A stretch of DNA of 64,000 bases from Streptomyces sp. NBC_00353. Lineage in GTDB: Bacteria > Actinomycetota > Actinomycetes > Streptomycetales > Streptomycetaceae. Position numbers and translations under genes: made by a program. The stretch lies in contig NZ_CP107985.1 of the NCBI RefSeq assembly GCF_036108815.1, positions 5,890,001 to 5,954,000 of the forward strand, in the 5' to 3' direction. Below, in pieces: positions 1 to 7,869 of this stretch (position 1 is its first letter; every line of letters begins with the position of its first letter). Under the pieces are notes generated by a model. The model worked only from the letters and a program-made list of their open reading frames with translations. It made no database searches and had not been told where the DNA came from.

Positions 1-790
1 CGTCGTCCGCGGTGATGTCGAGCGGCAGCGCCGACGCACCGAGCCGGTCGGCGGTACGCGCCAACTCGTCCCGGGACTGCGGGATGTCGAGGCAGATGAC
101 CTGCGCTCCGTCCCGTGCCAGGACCGACGCGACCGAGGCGCCGATGCCGCGCGCCCCACCGGTGACCAGCGCGGTGCGTCCGGCGAGCGGCGCGGCCGGG
201 TCGGCGGCCGGACCGGGTGCGGCGCCGGTGAGTTCGACGACCTGGCCGTTGATGTACGCGGACCGGGGGGAGAGCAGGAACCGGAGGGTGGATTCCGCCG
301 AGGCGGCCGCATCCGGTTCGATCCGGAGCAACTGGACGGTGGCGCCCCTGCCGATCTCCTTGCCGAGCGAGCGCACGAACCCTTCGAGAGCCTGCTGGGC
401 GGCCGCCTGATGATGGTCGTCCGCCGACGGCCGTACCCCGACGATCACGATCCGGCCGCCCGGCGCCAGCGAACGCACGACAGGATGCAGCGCGGCGTGC
501 ACGTCCCCGAGCCCGGCAGCGGTGGCGACTGCCGTCGCGTCCACCACGATTCCCGCAGGGCGGGGTGCCTGTCCGGCGCTCCGGACCACCGTGAGGCCGG
601 TCGTGGCGAGGACCGCACCCAACTCCTGTGCGACGGCGGAGTCCCCGGCCGTGAGGTGCAGCAGCGGGCCGTCCAGTGACTGCGTCTCCAGCGACCAGCG
701 GCGCAGCCGCGCCGGCTGCGGAAGACCGAGCTTCCGGGTCAGAAATCGGCCGGGTGCTGTGCCGGTGAAGTGCAGATAGTGGTCGGCCAT
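1..790 (-). CDS. 3-oxoacyl-ACP/CoA reductase, FabG4-like (3' end cut by window edge)
   Basis: Reading the minus strand from the ATG at 790-788 gives a continuous frame to the window edge, about 263 codons, with no stop. The protein begins MADHYLHFTGTAPGRFL and carries an N-terminal Rossmann-like region, then a classical SDR nucleotide-binding motif (VTGGARGIG) near residue 207. This two-part layout is that of the high-molecular-weight FabG4 reductases, which reduce 3-oxoacyl thioesters with NAD(P)H. The catalytic YxxxK lies beyond the window. The gene is divergent from a thiolase, the same arrangement as mycobacterial fabG4/fadA2, which suggests a shared role in beta-oxidation or fatty-acid modification. 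Family is confident; substrate is not. Confidence 0.85.
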   Translation of the reverse strand, partial: MADHYLHFTGTAPGRFLTRKLGLPQPARLRRWSLETQSLDGPLLHLTAGDSAVAQELGAVLATTGLTVVRSAGQAPRPAGIVVDATAVATAAGLGDVHAALHPVVRSLAPGGRIVIVGVRPSADDHHQAAAQQALEGFVRSLGKEIGRGATVQLLRIEPDAAASAESTLRFLLSPRSAYINGQVVELTGAAPGPAADPAAPLAGRTALVTGGARGIGASVASVLARDGAQVICLDIPQSRDELARTADRLGASALPLDITADD

Positions 791-819
791 TGTCCAGACT
801 CCCTGCGCGGTCGTAGATT

Positions 820-849
820 TTACTGCGGAGTAAGGTTACTCAAGAGTCA
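820..849. promoter_or_regulatory. Two tandem palindromes, candidate regulator operator
   Basis: TTACT-GCGG-AGTAA (820-833) is a perfect inverted repeat with a 4-base spacer. It is followed 2 bases later by a second, near-perfect copy TTACT-CAAG-AGTCA (836-849). The centres are 16 bp apart. They sit in the divergent intergenic region between the FabG4-like and thiolase genes, so a dimeric regulator, TetR-like by its size, bound as a pair is likely. The regulator is not identified. Confidence 0.55.
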
Positions 850-867
850 GGAGCAGGTCGAGATGAG

Positions 868-2145
868 TTGGTCGAGATGATCCCCCTTGCTCTCCCGCAG
901 CCGCGCAGGGTCGCGGTCATCGGCGGCAGCCGCATCCCGTTCGCGCGCTCCGACGGCCCGTACGCACACTCCTCCAACCAGGAGATGCTCACCGCCGCGC
1001 TGAACGGTCTGGTCGAGCGGTTCGGGCTTCAGGGGCAGCAGGTCGGCGAGTTCGTCGCAGGCGCCGTCCTCAAGCACAGCCGGGACTTCAACCTGGCCCG
1101 CGAGACCGTCCTCGGCTCGGCGCTCGACCCGCGCACCCCGGCGTACGACATCCAGCAGGCCTGCGGCACCGGCCTCCAGGCCGTCATCGCCGCCGCCAAC
1201 AAGATCGTGCTCGGCGCGGTCGACTCCGCGATCGCGGGCGGCACGGACACCACGAGCGACGCACCCCTCGGCGTCAACGACCAGCTGCGCAGACTGTTGC
1301 TGGCGGCCCGGCGGGCAAAGTCGACCGGCGGACGGATCAAGGCACTTACGGGGATACGGCCCCGGCATCTCGTCCCCGACATCCCGCGGAACGCTGAACC
1401 CCGCACCGGGCTCTCGATGGGCGAACACGCGGCGATCACCGCGCGTCGGTGGGACATCGGGCGCGCCGAGCAGGACCTTCTCGCCGCCACCAGCCACCAG
1501 CGGCTCGCCGCCGCGTACGAACGGGGCTTCCTGCACGACCTGGTCGTCCCCCATCTCGGCCTGGCCCGCGACCAGAACCTCCGCCCCGGCTCCACCGTGG
1601 AGAAACTCGCCACCCTGGAGCCGGTATTCGGCGCCGACCACCCCGACGCGACGATGACCGCGGGCAACTCGACCCCGCTCACCGACGGCGCCGCCACCGT
1701 GCTGCTGGCGAGCGACGAGTGGGCCGAGGCGCACGGCCTGGAGCCGCTCGCGTATCTCTCGCTGTACGAGACCGCCGCCGTCGACCACGTGGGCGGCGAT
1801 GACGGGCTGCTGATGGCTCCGGCGTACGCCGTGCCGCGGATGCTGGAGCGCGCCGGGCTCACCATCGAGGACTTCGACCTCTTCGAGATCCACGAGGCCT
1901 TCGCCTCCCAGGTGCTCGCCACCCTGGCCGCCTGGGAGAAGCAGGGGCTCGCCCCGGTCGACCGGGACAGGCTCAATGTGGCCGGATCGTCCCTCGCCAC
2001 CGGGCATCCGTTCGCCGCGACCGGAGCGCGGATCGTCGCCACCCTCGCCGAACTGCTCGCCGAGCGGGAAGCCCCGGGCCGCGGGCTGATCTCGATCTGC
2101 GCCGCGGGCGGCCAGGGAGTCACCGCGATCCTGGAACGCCCCTGA
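868..2145 (+). CDS. Acetyl-CoA C-acyltransferase (thiolase), FadA2-like
   Basis: A full-length thiolase of about 425 residues. Thiolases cleave 3-oxoacyl-CoA with CoA or run the reverse Claisen condensation. The nucleophilic cysteine is in QQACGTG (Cys99), the HEAF histidine is His342, the GHPF histidine His380, and the second catalytic cysteine is in CAAGGQG (Cys411), so the active site is complete. The start is uncertain: TTG at 868 and ATG at 877 are in frame and neither has a strong Shine-Dalgarno. It is divergent from the FabG4-like reductase across a tandem palindrome and is followed by an acyl-CoA ligase, giving activation, reduction and thiolysis steps in one neighbourhood. Confidence 0.9.
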   Translation: MVEMIPLALPQPRRVAVIGGSRIPFARSDGPYAHSSNQEMLTAALNGLVERFGLQGQQVGEFVAGAVLKHSRDFNLARETVLGSALDPRTPAYDIQQACGTGLQAVIAAANKIVLGAVDSAIAGGTDTTSDAPLGVNDQLRRLLLAARRAKSTGGRIKALTGIRPRHLVPDIPRNAEPRTGLSMGEHAAITARRWDIGRAEQDLLAATSHQRLAAAYERGFLHDLVVPHLGLARDQNLRPGSTVEKLATLEPVFGADHPDATMTAGNSTPLTDGAATVLLASDEWAEAHGLEPLAYLSLYETAAVDHVGGDDGLLMAPAYAVPRMLERAGLTIEDFDLFEIHEAFASQVLATLAAWEKQGLAPVDRDRLNVAGSSLATGHPFAATGARIVATLAELLAEREAPGRGLISICAAGGQGVTAILERP

Positions 2146-2259
2146 TTCCCAAGCCCTTTCAGCGATCGAGGACAACTTCAAGCCCGCTGGGCGGCCGAGG
2201 ACGAAACGGCCGCCGGACGGACCGGCCGAACCGCCGTTCCCCCTGTTGAGGAGCCGCTC

Positions 2260-4182
2260 GTGTCCACGCCAGCCTCTGCCCCCGCACCTGCCGCGACGCC
2301 CGCCGTACCCGCCCTGGTCGAGCCGACGAAGGTCAGGGCGGCGGACGGATCGGTACGGCAGGTCTCCGTACCGCCGATCGCGCCGCCCGTCCGGCGCGGA
2401 TCGCTCGCCGAGATTCCCTTCGACAACGCCCGCGAGGCCCCGGGCGACGCCGTCCTCAGTCGCAAGCAGCCGGACGGCAGCTGGCAGGACGTGACGGCCG
2501 AACAGTTCGCCGGCGAGGTGCTCGCCGTCGCCAAGGGCCTGATCGCGGAGGGCCTGCGGGCCGGCGACCGGATCGCGATCATGGCCCGTACGACGTACGA
2601 ATGGACGCTGCTCGACTTCGCGGGCTGGGCCGCCGGACTCGTCACCGTCCCCATCTACCCCACGTCGTCCGCCTTCCAGGCCCGCTGGATCCTCCAGGAC
2701 TCGGGCGCCGTCGCCTGCGCCGTGGAGACGGCGGACGAGGGCCGGCTGATCAGCCAGGAACGCAAGCAGCTCGGCGATCTCGCCCACCTGTGGCAGTTCG
2801 ACACCGGCGCACTCGGCCGGCTGAAGGCGCTCGGCAGGGACGTCCCCGACGAGGCGGTCGCCGCCCGCCGGGCCACCCTGGAACCGGAGACACCCGCCAC
2901 CCTCATCTACACCTCGGGCACCACCGGACGCCCCAAGGGCTGCGTCCTGACTCACGGCAACTTCTTCGCCGAGGTCGACAACGCCATCGAACTCCTCCAC
3001 CCCGTCTTCAAATCGGTCAGCAAGGAACCGGCCTCGACCCTCCTCTTCCTGCCCCTGTCGCACGTCTTCGGGCGGATGGTCGCGATCGGCTGTCTGCGCG
3101 CCCGGGTCCGGCTCGGTCACGCCCCGTCCATCCGGACCGAGGACCTCCTCGCCGACCTGGCGGGCTTCCGTCCCTCGTTCCTGCTGGCCATCCCGTACGT
3201 ACTGGAGAAGGTCTACAACACCGGCCGGGCCACCGCCGAGAAGATGGGCCGCGCCTCGTCGTTCGACCGCGCCGCGAGGATTGCCCAGCGGTACGGACAG
3301 GCCGTCGAGGCCGCCGAACACGGCACCGGACCCGGACCGGGCTGGGGCCTGCGGGCCGCCCGGGCCCTGTACGACCCGCTGGTCTACCGCCGCATCCGGG
3401 CGGCCCTCGGCGGACACGTCCGGTACGCGATCTGCGGCGGCTCCCCGCTGGGGCGCCGGCTCGCATCCTTCTACGCGGGCGCGGGCATCGAGATCTTCGA
3501 GGGGTACGGGCTGACGGAGACCACCGCCGCCGCCACCGTCACCCCACCGCTCAAACCGCGCCTCGGCACGGTCGGCTGGCCGCTGCCGGGCACCGCCGTG
3601 CGGATCGCGGACGACGGCGAGGTGCTGCTCAGCGGCGGGCAGGTGTTCCGCGGCTACTGGGACACCGAACGCGGCGCGCCCGTCCCCGCGCTGGACGGCG
3701 GCTGGTTCGCCACCGGCGACCTGGGCGCCCTCGACGAGGACGGCTACCTCACCATCACCGGCCGCAAGAAGGAAATCATCATGACGACGGGCGGCAAGAA
3801 CGTCGCCCCGGCGCCGCTGGAGGACTGGCTGCGCGCCCACCCGCTGGTCAGCCAGTGCATGGTGGTCGGCGACAACCGCCCGTTCATCACCGCCCTGGTC
3901 ACCCTGGAGCCTGACGGGCTCCTGCACTGGCGGCAGATGCGCAAGAAGCAGGACGTGCCGATGCGGGAACTGGTGGCGGACGAGGAGCTGCGCGGTGCGC
4001 TCCAGCGCGCGGTCGACGAGGCCAACCGCCTGGTCTCGCGCGCCGAGTCGATCCGCAAATTCGTCGTGCTGCCGGTGGACTTCACGGAGGAGGGCGGACA
4101 TCTGACGCCGTCGTTGAAGCTGAAGCGGGATGCGATCCTGCGGGACTTCGAGGCGGAGATCGAGGCGCTGTACCGGAGGTAG
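2260..4182 (+). CDS. Long-chain fatty-acid--CoA ligase (AMP-forming), FadD15-like
   Basis: A 640-residue adenylate-forming enzyme that activates a carboxylate with ATP and CoA. Visible motifs: the phosphate loop LIYTSGTTGRPKGCV near residue 215, the substrate/adenine motif GYGLTETTAA near 415, and the hinge GDLGALDEDGYLTITGRKKE near 490-510 followed by GGKNVAP. The length fits FadD15/long-chain ligases rather than the shorter 4-coumarate type. GTG start at 2260 with GAGGA about 8 bases upstream. The N-terminal 40 residues are Ala/Pro-rich and probably disordered. It lies 114 bp behind the thiolase on the same strand, so it may be co-transcribed. Confidence 0.92.
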   Translation: MSTPASAPAPAATPAVPALVEPTKVRAADGSVRQVSVPPIAPPVRRGSLAEIPFDNAREAPGDAVLSRKQPDGSWQDVTAEQFAGEVLAVAKGLIAEGLRAGDRIAIMARTTYEWTLLDFAGWAAGLVTVPIYPTSSAFQARWILQDSGAVACAVETADEGRLISQERKQLGDLAHLWQFDTGALGRLKALGRDVPDEAVAARRATLEPETPATLIYTSGTTGRPKGCVLTHGNFFAEVDNAIELLHPVFKSVSKEPASTLLFLPLSHVFGRMVAIGCLRARVRLGHAPSIRTEDLLADLAGFRPSFLLAIPYVLEKVYNTGRATAEKMGRASSFDRAARIAQRYGQAVEAAEHGTGPGPGWGLRAARALYDPLVYRRIRAALGGHVRYAICGGSPLGRRLASFYAGAGIEIFEGYGLTETTAAATVTPPLKPRLGTVGWPLPGTAVRIADDGEVLLSGGQVFRGYWDTERGAPVPALDGGWFATGDLGALDEDGYLTITGRKKEIIMTTGGKNVAPAPLEDWLRAHPLVSQCMVVGDNRPFITALVTLEPDGLLHWRQMRKKQDVPMRELVADEELRGALQRAVDEANRLVSRAESIRKFVVLPVDFTEEGGHLTPSLKLKRDAILRDFEAEIEALYRR

Positions 4183-4520
4183 GCGGACGATCCCGGCGGG
4201 GCGGACCGGGCAGGCCGGGCGGCCGGGCAGGCCGGGTCGGGACGAGGCGGAGCGGCTGCGAGGGCCCGGCGGGGTACCGAGCCCGACGACGCGTGGCTGC
4301 CATGGAATTCGTTGAGAAACCTGCGTGAGCGTGACCGGGAATGCCACCGTGACGGCCTTCGGCAGGGGCGTGGGCGACCGTGCGGGACGGTTGTGGGTGA
4401 GGCCCCCGCCGCTCCCGGACGGCCCGCCCGGACGTCCCTTCATGACCTTTCCAGATGGCCGCTGAGCTGGGCTTTTGTGCCGTTCAGCCCTACCGTTTCC
4501 CCATCGTGGAAGGGGATCCG
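4183..4520. other. Intergenic stretch without a recognisable gene
   Basis: 338 bases between the acyl-CoA ligase and the methyltransferase. The first 60 bases are a run of repeated GGGC/CCGG-rich segments that could fold but form no clean terminator with a T-tract. The rest likely holds the methyltransferase promoter. No RNA gene or conserved motif was recognised. Confidence 0.5.
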
Positions 4521-5282
4521 ATGGACCGGAACATACGCACGATCGACGACGTCCTGAAGCTGATGGACGGCCTGTTCGCGCCGGAGGCCGATCGCTGGAC
4601 GGCGGACGGGGCCGGCTGGTGGGACGGGTTCTACGGCGACCGCTCGAAGCCGGTGCCGTTCTTCGTGGCGAAGCCGGACGAGAACCTGGTCTCGTACCTC
4701 GACCGGTCCTTGATCACGCCGGGCCGGGCGCTCGACCTCGGGTGCGGTCCGGGCCGTAACGCTCTCCATCTCGCCTCTCTGGGCTTCCAGGTGGACGCCG
4801 TCGACCTCTCCCCGGCAGCCATCTCCTGGGCCGAGGAGCGCGCCCGTGAGGCCGGTGCCGACATCCGGTTCCGCTGTGGTGACGCCTTCGTCCTCACCGA
4901 GGCCGAGTCGGGCGGCCCGTACGACCTGATTCATGACTCCGGCTGCTTCCACCACCTGCCGCCGCACCGTCGCATCAGCTATCTCGCCCTGCTCGACCGT
5001 GTCCTCGCCCCCGGCGGCCACCTCGCCCTCACCTGCTTCGCAGCCGGAGGGATGGGCTCCGAACTCTCCGACGCGGAGTTCTACCGCCAGTCCGGCCTCC
5101 ACGGCGGACTCGCCTACACGCCGGAGTCCCTGCGCCGGATCTTCTCCGACCTGACGGAGGTCGAACTGCGCCGCATGCATGACGAGCCGCCCGAGTCGCC
5201 GTACTTCGGCGAGCCGTTCCTGTGGACGGCCCTGTTCCGCCGCGACGCGCAGACATCGGCAGGTGGGTCACCCACGGTGTGA
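4521..5282 (+). CDS. Class I SAM-dependent methyltransferase
   Basis: 253 residues from the ATG at 4521, chosen over an in-frame ATG at 4455 because GGAAGGGG lies 6-7 bases upstream and the methyltransferase fold starts soon after. Motif I, LDLGCGPGRNALHLA, is near residue 75, followed by the acidic end of strand 2 (VDAVDLSP) and the motif IV region YDLIHDSGCFHHLPP. These are the SAM-binding elements of small-molecule or TehB/UbiE-type methyltransferases. The substrate cannot be read from sequence. It is convergent with the VOC gene, separated by only 11 bases. Confidence 0.85.
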   Translation: MDRNIRTIDDVLKLMDGLFAPEADRWTADGAGWWDGFYGDRSKPVPFFVAKPDENLVSYLDRSLITPGRALDLGCGPGRNALHLASLGFQVDAVDLSPAAISWAEERAREAGADIRFRCGDAFVLTEAESGGPYDLIHDSGCFHHLPPHRRISYLALLDRVLAPGGHLALTCFAAGGMGSELSDAEFYRQSGLHGGLAYTPESLRRIFSDLTEVELRRMHDEPPESPYFGEPFLWTALFRRDAQTSAGGSPTV

Positions 5283-5293
5283 CGGAGCCGGAG

Positions 5294-5731
5294 TCAGAGC
5301 ACGCAGAACTCGTTGCCCTCCGGGTCGGCCATCTCCACGTGATCGGGGCGGCCGTCCATGTCGTGCTCGCGCACCACGGTCGCGCCGGCGGCGGTCAGGC
5401 GCGCGACCGTCTCGGTCACGCGCGGCCACCGCACCTCCCACGGGGTCTCGCGGCCGCCGCCGGCCTGTACGTCCAGGTGCACGCGGTTCTTCGCCACCTT
5501 CGGCTCCGGCACCTTCAGGAAGGACAGTGTCGGCCCCACCCCGTCCGGATCGGACAGGTAGGCGCCGTCGTCCCACTCCTCCTCCGGGATGCCGTGGTGG
5601 GCGAACCACTCCTCCCAGCTCCCGAAACCGGCGGGCGGAGGCTTCGGCACGTAGCCGAGGGCGAGCGCCCAGAATTCCGCCAGCCTGGCCGGGTGCGCGC
5701 AGTCGAGCGTCACGGTCCACCTGGTCGACAT
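5294..5731 (-). CDS. VOC-family (glyoxalase/bleomycin-resistance fold) protein
   Basis: 145 residues starting at the ATG at 5731-5729 behind a perfect AGGAGGA. The sequence opens MSTRWTVTLDCAHPARLAEF and closes with the DPEGNEFCVL signature of glyoxalase/VOC proteins, which use paired beta-alpha-beta-beta-beta units to bind a metal or ligand. In this subgroup the function is usually unknown. Its promoter region (5732-6010) is shared with a divergent LLM oxidoreductase and contains two copies of a 15-bp palindrome, so co-regulation is plausible. Confidence 0.85.
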   Translation of the reverse strand: MSTRWTVTLDCAHPARLAEFWALALGYVPKPPPAGFGSWEEWFAHHGIPEEEWDDGAYLSDPDGVGPTLSFLKVPEPKVAKNRVHLDVQAGGGRETPWEVRWPRVTETVARLTAAGATVVREHDMDGRPDHVEMADPEGNEFCVL

Positions 5732-5914
5732 GGTTCCTCCTGGGTTCGGGGCGATGAAGGGGACCGTATCGCGCGCCTCTGACACCCGGGCGGCGCCGGC
5801 CTCGCGCCGGGCGTGATCTCGATCGACCGAGGGCGGTACCGGTTTCGACTGCCGGCCACGGCTGTCCGGCCACCACCCCGGGCGATGGATCCGCTGTTCT
5901 CCCCTTCCTCTTGT

Positions 5915-5929
5915 CTGATGCACCGTCAG
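5915..5929. promoter_or_regulatory. CTGAYG-N3-CGTCAG operator copy 1
   Basis: CTGATG-CAC-CGTCAG, one mismatch from the palindrome CTGACG-N3-CGTCAG that recurs in this window. It lies between the divergent VOC and LLM oxidoreductase genes, 42 bp from copy 2. Confidence 0.5.
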
Positions 5930-5956
5930 GTACGACGATGGCACCCGCCTCGAAAA

Positions 5957-5971
5957 ATGACGGAACGTCAG
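5957..5971. promoter_or_regulatory. CTGACG-N3-CGTCAG operator copy 2
   Basis: ATGACG-GAA-CGTCAG, matching the shared palindrome except for its first base. It lies 40 bp upstream of the GTG of the LLM oxidoreductase, a position suited to repression. Confidence 0.6.
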
Positions 5972-6010
5972 ATCCGGTCGGGGCGGACACGGAGGAAGGG
6001 AGGCGACCCG

Positions 6011-6958
6011 GTGCCGATACTGCCCGCCGGGCGGCTGTCGTACGGGATGCAGCTCCCGGTCCAGTCGCAGAGCACCATCTATACGGAAGCGTGGGAGGCC
6101 TCGGCCGGGCCCGGTGATCTCGCCGAGATCGCCCGCACCGCCGACCGCACCGGCTTCGCCTATCTGGCGAGCTGCGACCACGTCGCGATCCCTCGGCGGC
6201 TCGCCGAGGTCATGAGCACCGTCTGGTACGACCCGGTGGCCACCCTCGCCTTCCTTGCGGGGATCACCGAACGCGTTCTGCTGATGAGCCATGTCGCCGT
6301 CGTCGGGCTGCGCCACCCGCTCGCCACCGCGAAGCAGTACGCCACCCTCGACCATCTGTCCGGTGGCCGGCTGATCCTCGGGGTCGGGGCCGGGCATGTG
6401 CGGGAGGAGTTCGAGGCGCTCGGGGCGGACTTCGACGGGCGCGGCGGTGTGCTCGACGAGACCATCGACGCGCTGAAGGCCGCGCTCGGGCCGGAGGAGT
6501 ACCCGGAGTTCGCCGGGGAACGGTTCTCGTTCAGCGGGCTGGGGCAGCGGCCGCGGCCCGCGCAGGAGCGGGTGCCCGTCTGGGTGGGCGGTTCCTCGCC
6601 CGCCGCCGTGCGCCGGGCCGCGCTGCGCGGGGACGGCTGGCTGCCGCAGGGGGATCCCAGGGACCGGCTGCCGCAGCAGATCGCGGGCGTGCGGGCGTTG
6701 CGCGAGGAGGCCGGTATCGAGGAGCCACTGGTCGTCGGTGCCATCACCGAGCCGCTGTACGTGGGGGAGCCGGCGTGGGCCGTGGGGCGGCGCACGCTCA
6801 GCGGGAAGCCGGAGGCCCTTGCCGAGTCGCTGCGCGCGTACGGGGCGATGGGCGTGCACCAGATCCAGGTGCGGTTCCGTAGCCGTAGCCGTAGCGAACT
6901 GACCGATCAGATGGCGGCGTTCGCCGCCGATGTCGCTCCATACCTCGACCAGCAGTAG
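6011..6958 (+). CDS. LLM-class flavin/F420-dependent oxidoreductase
   Basis: 315 residues from the GTG at 6011, preferred over an upstream in-frame ATG because GAAGGGAGG sits 6-12 bases ahead and homology begins at RLSYGMQLPVQ. The luciferase-like TIM barrel shows the RVLLMSHVAVVGLRHPLATAKQ strand, the conserved TLDHLSGGRLILGVGAGH segment and VPVWVGGSSPAAVRRAAL, as in the actinobacterial TIGR03619 group whose studied members often use F420. It probably oxidises or reduces a hydrophobic substrate. It starts an operon with the SDR 11 bases downstream and lies behind two shared palindromes. Confidence 0.85.
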   Translation: MPILPAGRLSYGMQLPVQSQSTIYTEAWEASAGPGDLAEIARTADRTGFAYLASCDHVAIPRRLAEVMSTVWYDPVATLAFLAGITERVLLMSHVAVVGLRHPLATAKQYATLDHLSGGRLILGVGAGHVREEFEALGADFDGRGGVLDETIDALKAALGPEEYPEFAGERFSFSGLGQRPRPAQERVPVWVGGSSPAAVRRAALRGDGWLPQGDPRDRLPQQIAGVRALREEAGIEEPLVVGAITEPLYVGEPAWAVGRRTLSGKPEALAESLRAYGAMGVHQIQVRFRSRSRSELTDQMAAFAADVAPYLDQQ

Positions 6959-6969
6959 GGAGTAGGGAC

Positions 6970-7755
6970 ATGGGCAAGCTGGATGGGCGCACCGTTCTCA
7001 TCAGCGGCGCGGCGCGCGGGCAGGGCGAGCAGGAGGCGCGGCTCTTCGTCGCCGAGGGCGCCCGGGTGGTGATCGCCGATGTGCTCGACGACCAGGGGGA
7101 GGCCCTGGCGAAGGAGCTGGGGGAGGGGGTCGCCCGGTTCGTGCATCTCGATGTGAGCCGCGAGGAGGAGTGGCAGCGCGCCGTGGCCGCCGCCAAGGAC
7201 GCCTTCGGGAGGATCGACGGTCTGGTCAACAACGCGGGGATCCTGCGGTTCAACGAGCTGGTGTCCACGCCTCTGGAGGAGTTTCAGCAGGTCGTGCAGG
7301 TCAACCAGGTCGGCGCCTTCCTGGGGATCAAGAACGTCGCGCCCGAGATCGAGGCCGCGGGCGGCGGGACCATCGTCAACACCGCCTCGTACACGGGGCT
7401 CACCGGGATGGCCTTCGTGGGGGCGTACGCGGCGACCAAGCATGCCGTGCTGGGGCTGACCCGGGTCGCGGCGGTCGAGCTCGCGGCGAAGGGGATACGG
7501 GTCAATGCCGTCTGCCCCGGGGCCGTGGACACCGCCATGACCAATCCGGCCGCGCTGGACCCGGCCGCGGACCCGGAGGAGTCCAGGGCGGCGGTGGCCG
7601 GGCTCTACAAGAAGCTCGTGCCCCTCGGGCGGATCGGGAAACCGGAGGAGGTGGCGGCCCTGGCGCTCTTCCTGACCTCGGACGACTCCTCGTACATCAC
7701 CGGGCAGCCGTTCGTCATCGACGGCGGGTGGCTGGCAGGTGTCAGCCTTTTCTGA
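6970..7755 (+). CDS. SDR-family NAD(P)-dependent oxidoreductase (hydroxysteroid-dehydrogenase-like)
   Basis: 261 residues with a complete classical SDR set: cofactor motif LISGAARGQGEQEA at the N-terminus, NNAG near residue 86, the catalytic serine in NTASYTG, and Tyr153-x3-Lys157 in AYAATKHA. The closing FVIDGGW is typical of 3-alpha/20-beta-hydroxysteroid dehydrogenase-like members, which interconvert alcohol and ketone with NAD(H). A GGGAG lies 8 bases ahead of the ATG. The 11-base gap to the LLM gene argues for one transcript and sequential oxidation of the same substrate. Confidence 0.9.
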   Translation: MGKLDGRTVLISGAARGQGEQEARLFVAEGARVVIADVLDDQGEALAKELGEGVARFVHLDVSREEEWQRAVAAAKDAFGRIDGLVNNAGILRFNELVSTPLEEFQQVVQVNQVGAFLGIKNVAPEIEAAGGGTIVNTASYTGLTGMAFVGAYAATKHAVLGLTRVAAVELAAKGIRVNAVCPGAVDTAMTNPAALDPAADPEESRAAVAGLYKKLVPLGRIGKPEEVAALALFLTSDDSSYITGQPFVIDGGWLAGVSLF

Positions 7756-7767
7756 GGGCGTCAATAT

Positions 7768-7782
7768 CTGACGGGACGTCAG
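7768..7782. promoter_or_regulatory. CTGACG-N3-CGTCAG operator copy 3 (perfect)
   Basis: CTGACG-GGA-CGTCAG, a perfect 6-3-6 palindrome just after the SDR stop and 88 bp before the TTG of the next LLM oxidoreductase. Copy 4 lies 62 bp downstream, so this gene also has a pair of sites. Confidence 0.65.
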
Positions 7783-7829
7783 CTATTGACGGGTCGGACC
7801 GTCGGTGGAACAGTCGGTCGCATCACAAT

Positions 7830-7844
7830 CTGACGATGTGTCAG
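7830..7844. promoter_or_regulatory. CTGACG-N3-CGTCAG operator copy 4
   Basis: CTGACG-ATG-TGTCAG, one mismatch from the shared palindrome, 26 bp upstream of the TTG start of the LLM oxidoreductase. That position would cover the transcription start or early leader. Confidence 0.6.
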
Positions 7845-7869
7845 AAATGATTGAGGACGGTGAACCCCC

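Noticed and set aside
847..4443. 1198-residue minus-strand ORF across the thiolase and ligase genes
   Set aside because: It is exactly opposite two clear genes with full motifs, and its product is Arg/Gly/Ala-rich without domains; a codon-bias shadow of high-GC DNA.
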